A stretch of DNA of 64,000 nucleotides, taken from NCBI RefSeq assembly GCF_041053055.1, contig NZ_CP163443.1, forward strand, positions 3,038,001 through 3,102,000, given 5' to 3'. How positions within the stretch are numbered: the stretch's first letter is position 1; each line of letters opens with the position of its first letter. Below are positions 59,706-64,000 of the stretch, piece by piece. Source of the stretch: Streptomyces sp. R41. GTDB taxonomy: Bacteria > Actinomycetota > Actinomycetes > Streptomycetales > Streptomycetaceae. The notes beneath the pieces were generated by a model. The model saw nothing but the letters and a program-made list of their open reading frames with translations. It did not search any database and was not told where the DNA came from. The position numbers and the translations under genes are program-made.

Positions 59706-61310
59706 GTGAGCACCGAGCGACCCGACAACGACGCGACCGATCCCGCCGAGGGTCCTGCCGTGGGTCCCGCCGAGGGCGCCGAGCCGGGCACGCCGCGCCG
59801 TCGGCATTCTCCGGTGATCGTCGCCTCGGTCGCCGCCGCGGTCCTGCTGGTCGGGGGCGGCGGGGCGTACTTCGCGACCACCGCGTCCGGCGGGAACGGC
59901 CGAAGCGGCTCCGGGGCCCCCGGCGGCGACGGCACTCCCCCGCCGCTGGCTCTCGACGGCTACTCCGAGGGCACCACGAGCGGTACGGGCGGCACGAACG
60001 GCATCGCGCCCGGCGAGCCCAACCCGTACGGCGCGACCTACCACGCGGACGGCAAGCTGCCGGGCGGCCCGGACTCGGCGCCCGTGTACTGGGCGAAGGG
60101 CGACGTGACGAAGGCGGAGGTGGCCCGGCTCGCGAAGGCCCTCGGCGTGGCGGGCACGCCGAGGCTGGTCGGCGACGGCTGGACGGTCGGCTCCACGAAG
60201 GACGGTTCGGAACCGAACCTGCGAGTGAGTCTGAACGCGCCGGGCACCTGGACCTTCAGCTCGTATGTGCCGGGGACCGACAACTGCCCGAAGGGCAAGC
60301 GCTGTGTACCGGTCGGGTCCAGCGGCCTGGCGGGTCTGCGCCCTGGGGCGGTGAGCGAGGAGGAGGCCAAGAAGGCGGCCGCTCCGGTGCTGAAGGCCGT
60401 CGGCCAGGACGACGCGAAGCTGGACGCGAGCCAGCTGATGAGCGACGACCAGGTACGCGTGGTGAACGCTGACCCTGTGGTCGGCGGGCTGCCGACGTAC
60501 GGCTGGACCACCGGTCTCCAGGTCAACTCCGAGGGCAAGGTCTTCAGCGGCAGCGGCCAGTTGAAGGCGCCGGTGAAGGGTGACACCTACCCCGTCATCA
60601 GTGCGCGGAAGACCTTGGACCTGATGAACGGGTCGGCGTCCGCGTCGGGCGGCGGGCGCAAGGGCATCGGCGGCTGCGCCAGCCCCGTACCGCTGAAGGA
60701 CCGGGACGAGATGCCGTGCGAGCACTCGACGGTGACGCCGGCGCCTCAGACGGTGACCGTCGAGAAGGCCACCTTCGGGCTGGCGACGCACTACGCGAAC
60801 GGGCGGCAGACGCTGGTGCCGTCCTGGCTGTTCCAGGTACGGACGCAGGGTGCGGACGACAGCTTCACGGTGACGCATCCGGCCGTCGACCCGCAGTATC
60901 TGACCTCACCGACGGCCCCCGGGCAGCCGTCCGTCCAGCCGAGCCCCACGCCGACCGCGCCGGGCGACGAACCGACCGCGGCGCCGACGTCGCGCGACGT
61001 CAAGGTGCAGGGCTACACCGTCGACGGGAAGGACCTGACGGTCAGCTTCACGGGCGGGGTGTGCGCGGACTACTCCGCTTCGGCGAGCGAGAGCTCGGAC
61101 AAGGTGACCGTCACGGTGACCGAGAAGCCCTGGCCGGACAAGATCTGCATCCTGATCGCCAAGATCTACGAGAAGACCGTCCACCTGGACAAGCCGCTCG
61201 GCGACCGCAAGGTCGTGGGATCGGACGGCAAGGAGATCCCCGAGGGGAAGGTGCCCGGCGCCTCGCTGCAGTCGCCGTCGGGCGCTCAGAAGTCGGTGCA
61301 GCCCCAGTAG
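59706..61310 (+). CDS. Single-pass membrane protein with large extracellular domain
   Basis: The 534-residue protein has a short cytoplasmic N-terminus rich in acidic residues, one membrane helix (PVIVASVAAAVLLVGGGGAYF, about residues 36-56), a Gly/Ser/Thr linker, and an extracellular region of about 450 residues. That region has paired Cys (DNCPKGKRCV, GGCASPVPL with MPCEH, and GVCADY with KICIL) and a Pro/Thr-rich hinge (PSVQPSPTPTAPGDEP). No enzyme motif is seen. GTG at 59706 is chosen for its AGGAG seven bases upstream. A 15-bp stem terminator follows. Function unknown; wall-associated by inference. Confidence 0.82.
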   Translation: MSTERPDNDATDPAEGPAVGPAEGAEPGTPRRRHSPVIVASVAAAVLLVGGGGAYFATTASGGNGRSGSGAPGGDGTPPPLALDGYSEGTTSGTGGTNGIAPGEPNPYGATYHADGKLPGGPDSAPVYWAKGDVTKAEVARLAKALGVAGTPRLVGDGWTVGSTKDGSEPNLRVSLNAPGTWTFSSYVPGTDNCPKGKRCVPVGSSGLAGLRPGAVSEEEAKKAAAPVLKAVGQDDAKLDASQLMSDDQVRVVNADPVVGGLPTYGWTTGLQVNSEGKVFSGSGQLKAPVKGDTYPVISARKTLDLMNGSASASGGGRKGIGGCASPVPLKDRDEMPCEHSTVTPAPQTVTVEKATFGLATHYANGRQTLVPSWLFQVRTQGADDSFTVTHPAVDPQYLTSPTAPGQPSVQPSPTPTAPGDEPTAAPTSRDVKVQGYTVDGKDLTVSFTGGVCADYSASASESSDKVTVTVTEKPWPDKICILIAKIYEKTVHLDKPLGDRKVVGSDGKEIPEGKVPGASLQSPSGAQKSVQPQ

Positions 61311-61332
61311 CTGCCGCGGCGCTCCGGATACG

Positions 61333-61371
61333 CGAAGGCGGCGTCCCTGTCGGAGGGGGACGCCGCCTTCG
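61333..61371. terminator. Bidirectional hairpin between membrane protein gene and erpA
   Basis: CGAAGGCGGCGTCCC and GGGACGCCGCCTTCG form a perfect 15-bp stem with a 9-base loop. It lies between two convergent genes and can serve both. Confidence 0.9.
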
Positions 61372-61433
61372 TACGCGTTCAGCCGTACGTGCTCAGCCGT
61401 GCGCCGCGGGCTCGGCGCCGGTGAGCCGGGGGC

Positions 61434-61790
61434 TTAGCTGAAGGAGTCGCCGCAGGCGCAGGAGCCCGTCGCGTTCGGGTTGTCGATCGTGAAGCCCTGC
61501 TTCTCGATGGTGTCCACGAAGTCGATGGACGCGCCGCCCAGGTAGGGGGCGCTCATGCGGTCGGTGACGACCTTGACGCCGCCGAAGTCCTTGACGACAT
61601 CGCCGTCGAGGGAGCGCTCGTCGAAGAAGAGCTGGTAGCGCAGGCCGGAGCAGCCGCCGGGCTGAACTGCGACGCGCAGCGCCAGGTCTTCGCGGCCTTC
61701 CTGGTCGAGCAGGGCCTTGACCTTGGCAGCGGCGGCGTCGGACAGGATGATGCCGTCGCTCACGGTGGTGGTCTCGTCCGATACGGACAT
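61434..61790 (-). CDS. erpA: Iron-sulfur cluster insertion protein ErpA
   Basis: The 118-residue A-type carrier has the three conserved Cys: one in QPGGCSGLRYQLFFDE (near residue 47) and two in ATGSCACGDSFS at the C-terminus. It receives Fe-S clusters from the assembly machinery and delivers them to target enzymes. The next gene, nadA, encodes a [4Fe-4S] enzyme and is divergent, which is a fitting neighbour. Typical length for the family. ATG at 61790. Confidence 0.95.
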   Translation of the reverse strand: MSVSDETTTVSDGIILSDAAAAKVKALLDQEGREDLALRVAVQPGGCSGLRYQLFFDERSLDGDVVKDFGGVKVVTDRMSAPYLGGASIDFVDTIEKQGFTIDNPNATGSCACGDSFS

Positions 61791-62139
61791 CTGCTTCTCT
61801 CCCGGGTTGTACGGAGACTGCTTGCCGACGATTGCAACCGGCGGGGCCGCGGATTCATTCCGGGCCGAGCGCTTGTCTTTTGCCTTCGCTCTTCATGCTC
61901 GCACATGCGCCCAGACACGAACACCGACCTGTGGACAACCCCACGGACAACCCGGCCGACACCTGTATGTCACCCGCCGTAGAGGCGACCGGGATTCACG
62001 TCACATCGACGCTATGGACATCGTCAACGTGACGTGAAGGGGTTATGATAGATAGCGTCAATTCGACGAAAAGGCATCGTTCCGCCGGGCCCGCTTCCCT
62101 ACGAGCCCGGCGAGCCGCAGAACAGAAAGGGTGCGTGTC
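61791..62139. other. 349-base divergent gap between erpA and nadA
   Basis: The left half is ordinary promoter-like sequence for erpA, with one perfect actinobacterial DnaA box (TGTGGACAA, 61930-61938). The right half, 61995-62059, holds the symmetric sites and -10 element described separately for nadA. No gene was seen. Confidence 0.65.
61995..62059 (+). promoter_or_regulatory. Nested inverted repeats and promoter of nadA
   Basis: TTCACGTCAC (61995-62004) is the exact reverse complement of GTGACGTGAA (62029-62038). GACGCTAT (62008-62015) is likewise mirrored by ATAGCGTC (62052-62059). TATGAT at 62044-62049 is a good -10 element between the second pair's arms. Two symmetric sites around the promoter suggest repression of nadA, probably by a NAD-responsive regulator. 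Confidence 0.6.
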
Positions 62140-63324
62140 GTGACCACCGCCCAGACCCAGGAGCTCGACGTACAGCCGACGCCCCTCGCCCTGCTGCTGC
62201 TCGGCCGCGAGGCCGACCCGAGGAGCGAGCGGGGCGTCGAGTGTCCCGGCGACCTGCCCTCGCCGTCCGACCCGGACCTGGTGGAGCGCGCCCGCGCGGC
62301 CAAGGAGAAACTCGGGGACAAGGTCTTCGTGCTCGGCCACCACTACCAGCGCGACGAGGTCATCCAGTTCGCGGACGTCACGGGCGACTCCTTCAAGCTG
62401 GCCCGGGACGCGGCCGCGCGCCCGGAGGCCGAGTACATCGTGTTCTGCGGTGTGCACTTCATGGCGGAGTCGGCGGACATCCTGACGGGCGACGACCAGA
62501 AGGTCGTCCTGCCGGACCTCGCCGCGGGCTGCTCGATGGCCGACATGGCCACCGCCGAGCAGGTCGCCGAGTGCTGGGACGTGCTCACCGAGGCCGGGAT
62601 CGCCGAGCAGGTCGTGCCCGTCTCGTACATGAACTCGTCCGCGGACATCAAGGCGTTCACGGGCAAGCACGGCGGCACGATCTGCACGTCGTCGAACGCC
62701 CAGCGGGCCCTTGAGTGGGCCTTCGAGCAGGGGTCGAAGGTGCTCTTCCTGCCCGACCAGCACCTCGGCCGCAACACCGCGGTCCGCGACATGGGCATGT
62801 CCCTCGACGACTGCGTTCTCTACAACCCGCACAAGCCGAACGGCGGGCTGACGGCGGAGCAGCTGCGGGACGCGAAGATGATCCTGTGGCGGGGTCACTG
62901 CTCGGTCCACGGCCGCTTCTCGCTGGACTCGGTGAACGACGTCCGCGAGCGGATCCCCGGTGTGAAGGTCCTCGTCCACCCCGAGTGCAAGAACGAGGTC
63001 GTCGCGGCAGCCGACTACGTGGGGTCCACGGAGTACATCATCAAGGCCCTCGAGGCCGCCCCGGCCGGCTCGAAGTGGGCGATCGGTACGGAGCTGAATC
63101 TCGTACGGCGGCTCGCGAACCGTTTCGCGCCCGAGGGCAAGGAGATCGTCTTCCTCGACAAGACGGTGTGCTTCTGCTCGACGATGAACCGCATCGACCT
63201 GCCGCACCTGGTGTGGACCCTGGAGTCCCTCGCCGAGGGCAACCTGGTCAACCGCATCGAGGTGGACCGCGAGACGGAGCAGTTCGCCAAGCTGGCGCTG
63301 GAGCGCATGCTGGCGCTCCCGTAG
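62140..63324 (+). CDS. nadA: Quinolinate synthase
   Basis: NadA condenses iminoaspartate with dihydroxyacetone phosphate to quinolinate, the precursor of NAD, using an oxygen-sensitive [4Fe-4S] cluster. The 394-residue protein has VLGHHYQRDEVIQFAD, FCGVHFMAESADIL, LAAGCSMADM (first cluster Cys), WRGHCSVHGRF (second), HPECKNEVV and VFLDKTVCFCSTMNRI (third near the end). GTG at 62140 is preferred to the one at 62131 because AAAGGG lies about eight bases upstream. No nadB or nadC follows in the window, so the pathway partners must be elsewhere. It is divergent from erpA. Confidence 0.95.
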   Translation: MTTAQTQELDVQPTPLALLLLGREADPRSERGVECPGDLPSPSDPDLVERARAAKEKLGDKVFVLGHHYQRDEVIQFADVTGDSFKLARDAAARPEAEYIVFCGVHFMAESADILTGDDQKVVLPDLAAGCSMADMATAEQVAECWDVLTEAGIAEQVVPVSYMNSSADIKAFTGKHGGTICTSSNAQRALEWAFEQGSKVLFLPDQHLGRNTAVRDMGMSLDDCVLYNPHKPNGGLTAEQLRDAKMILWRGHCSVHGRFSLDSVNDVRERIPGVKVLVHPECKNEVVAAADYVGSTEYIIKALEAAPAGSKWAIGTELNLVRRLANRFAPEGKEIVFLDKTVCFCSTMNRIDLPHLVWTLESLAEGNLVNRIEVDRETEQFAKLALERMLALP

Positions 63325-63448
63325 CCACGGGGGGCTGCTCGCCGTAGGCGGGCGCGGGGCCTCGGCCGCTGCGCGGCCAGGCTCGTCCCCATCCACCCGC
63401 CCCCTCCGGGCTGTTGGGGGTACCGCGTCCCCCCCCCACGCCCCCGGC

Positions 63449-63497
63449 AACGGCGGAGGCCCGGCCAACACCACGTGTCGGCCGGGCCTCCGCCGTT
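63449..63497. terminator. Bidirectional terminator between nadA and the RND gene
   Basis: AACGGCGGAGGCCCGGCC and GGCCGGGCCTCCGCCGTT form a perfect 18-bp stem with a 13-base loop. It directly precedes the stop of the convergent RND gene. Confidence 0.92.
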
Positions 63498-63499
63498 CG

Positions 63500-64000
63500 C
63501 TAGACGCCCGCGGGTTCGGGCTCCTCGGACTCCGCCCCGGCCGGCTGGGACGGCGCCCCGGTCTTCTTCGCCCGCTTCGCCGCCTTCTTCTTCGCCCGGC
63601 GCTCCTTGCGGAGTTCGATCACCGTGTACAGCGTCGGGACCAGCAGCAGCGTCAGCAGGGTCGACGTGATCAGGCCGCCGATGACGACCACGGCCAGGGG
63701 CTGGGCGATGAAGCCGCCCTCGCCGGTGACGCCCAACGCCATGGGGAGCAGGGCGAAGATGGTCGCCAGAGCCGTCATGAGGATCGGGCGCAGCCGGTGA
63801 CGGCCGCCCTCGATGACCGCCTCGACCGTGCCGTAACCCTGCCGCCGGTACTGGTTGATCAGGTCGATCAGCACGATCGCGTTCGTCACCACGATGCCGA
63901 TGAGCATCAGCATGCCGATCATCGCCGGAACGCCCATCGGGGTACCGGTGGCGACCAGCAGACCGATAGCGCCCGTCGCCGCGAAGGGAATGGAGACGAG
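63500..64000 (-). CDS. RND-type efflux transporter, C-terminal part
   Basis: Only the last 166 residues are in the window; the 5' end lies beyond the right edge. The sequence shows the final membrane helices of an AcrB/CusA-type (HAE) transporter: GMLMLIGIVVTNAIVLIDLI, then the helix-loop RRQGYGTVEAVIEGGRHRLRP and MTALATIFALLPMALG, followed by GGLITSTLLTLLLVPTLYTV. A Lys/Arg-rich tail with KKKAAKRAKKTG and an acidic end follows. Such proteins export drugs or lipids by proton antiport; in monoderm actinobacteria their role is less clear. Confidence 0.88.
   Translation of the reverse strand, partial: LVSIPFAATGAIGLLVATGTPMGVPAMIGMLMLIGIVVTNAIVLIDLINQYRRQGYGTVEAVIEGGRHRLRPILMTALATIFALLPMALGVTGEGGFIAQPLAVVVIGGLITSTLLTLLLVPTLYTVIELRKERRAKKKAAKRAKKTGAPSQPAGAESEEPEPAGV

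Noticed and set aside
61930..61938. Replication origin
   Set aside because: Only one DnaA box is present; the Streptomyces origin has many and lies next to dnaA and dnaN, which are not in the window.

Overview
The window is a stretch of very GC-rich chromosome from a Streptomyces or a close relative. The evidence is the strong GC bias at third codon positions, frequent GTG and TTG starts, Shine-Dalgarno sites of the GGAGG type, and a gene order that I recall from the Streptomyces coelicolor core region around SCO2102 to SCO2163 (metF, thiE, thiOSG, a PASTA kinase, bfr, class II DAHP synthase, trpE, pfkA, a NarL-type two-component pair, glkA, NlpC/P60 genes, trpD, qcrCAB, ctaCDEF, nadA). No rRNA, tRNA, transposase, integrase or CRISPR was seen. 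Almost all of the window is core genome.

Layout. 1-9.6 kb holds a truncated membrane protein, metF, thiE, an Rv2175c-type DNA-binding protein, a flavin oxidoreductase, a TPP riboswitch with thiO-thiS-thiG, and a PASTA Ser/Thr kinase whose stop codon opens a 39-bp tandem repeat array. 9.6-15.5 kb holds an endonuclease IV family protein, a His-rich DUF4396 membrane protein behind a CsoR-like site, a sulfite-oxidase-type protein, bacterioferritin with its ferredoxin, class II DAHP synthase and a DUF1906 protein. 15.6-25.1 kb holds a Trp-rich leader peptide and attenuator before a fused anthranilate synthase, a D-lactate dehydrogenase-type gene, pfkA, a two-component system (macR/macS by synteny), plsC, an esterase, a membrane protein and an endonuclease/exonuclease/phosphatase protein. 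25-34 kb holds glkA with its DUF5304 neighbour, an ArsA-like ATPase with an SRPBCC protein, a phosphoesterase, an acyl-CoA ligase and a PimB-like mannosyltransferase. 34-43.7 kb holds a GT87 protein, a MATE exporter divergent from a PadR regulator, a lipoprotein with a zinc-peptidase motif, two NlpC/P60 hydrolases, a NYN-domain protein, a rhomboid protease and a stand-alone Lrp effector domain. 43.7-64 kb holds a SufS-like enzyme behind a SAM-IV riboswitch, trpD, the bcc-aa3 respiratory genes in two operons, an L,D-transpeptidase, a cysteine desulfurase-TusA fusion, a PfkB-type kinase, erpA, nadA and the C-terminus of an RND exporter.

The genes mainly serve cofactor supply (folate/methionine, thiamine, NAD, Fe-S), aromatic and tryptophan synthesis, glycolytic entry and carbon repression, phospholipid and cell-envelope assembly, and the cytochrome bc1-aa3 chain. 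The order also runs parallel to Mycobacterium tuberculosis Rv2172c to Rv2204c, which suggests an old actinobacterial block.

The less ordinary content is in the DNA between genes. It includes a probable SAM-IV riboswitch, three unrelated minisatellite-like arrays that each include the stop codon of an adjacent gene, six phased 15-bp repeats between MATE and padR, a 95-bp imperfect palindrome, a perfect palindrome across the ctaE start codon, a symmetric operator-like region before nadA, and several copies of dispersed Streptomyces repeats. I did not find a clear-cut undescribed multi-gene system. All functional statements come from reading motifs and from memory of the families, not from database searches.
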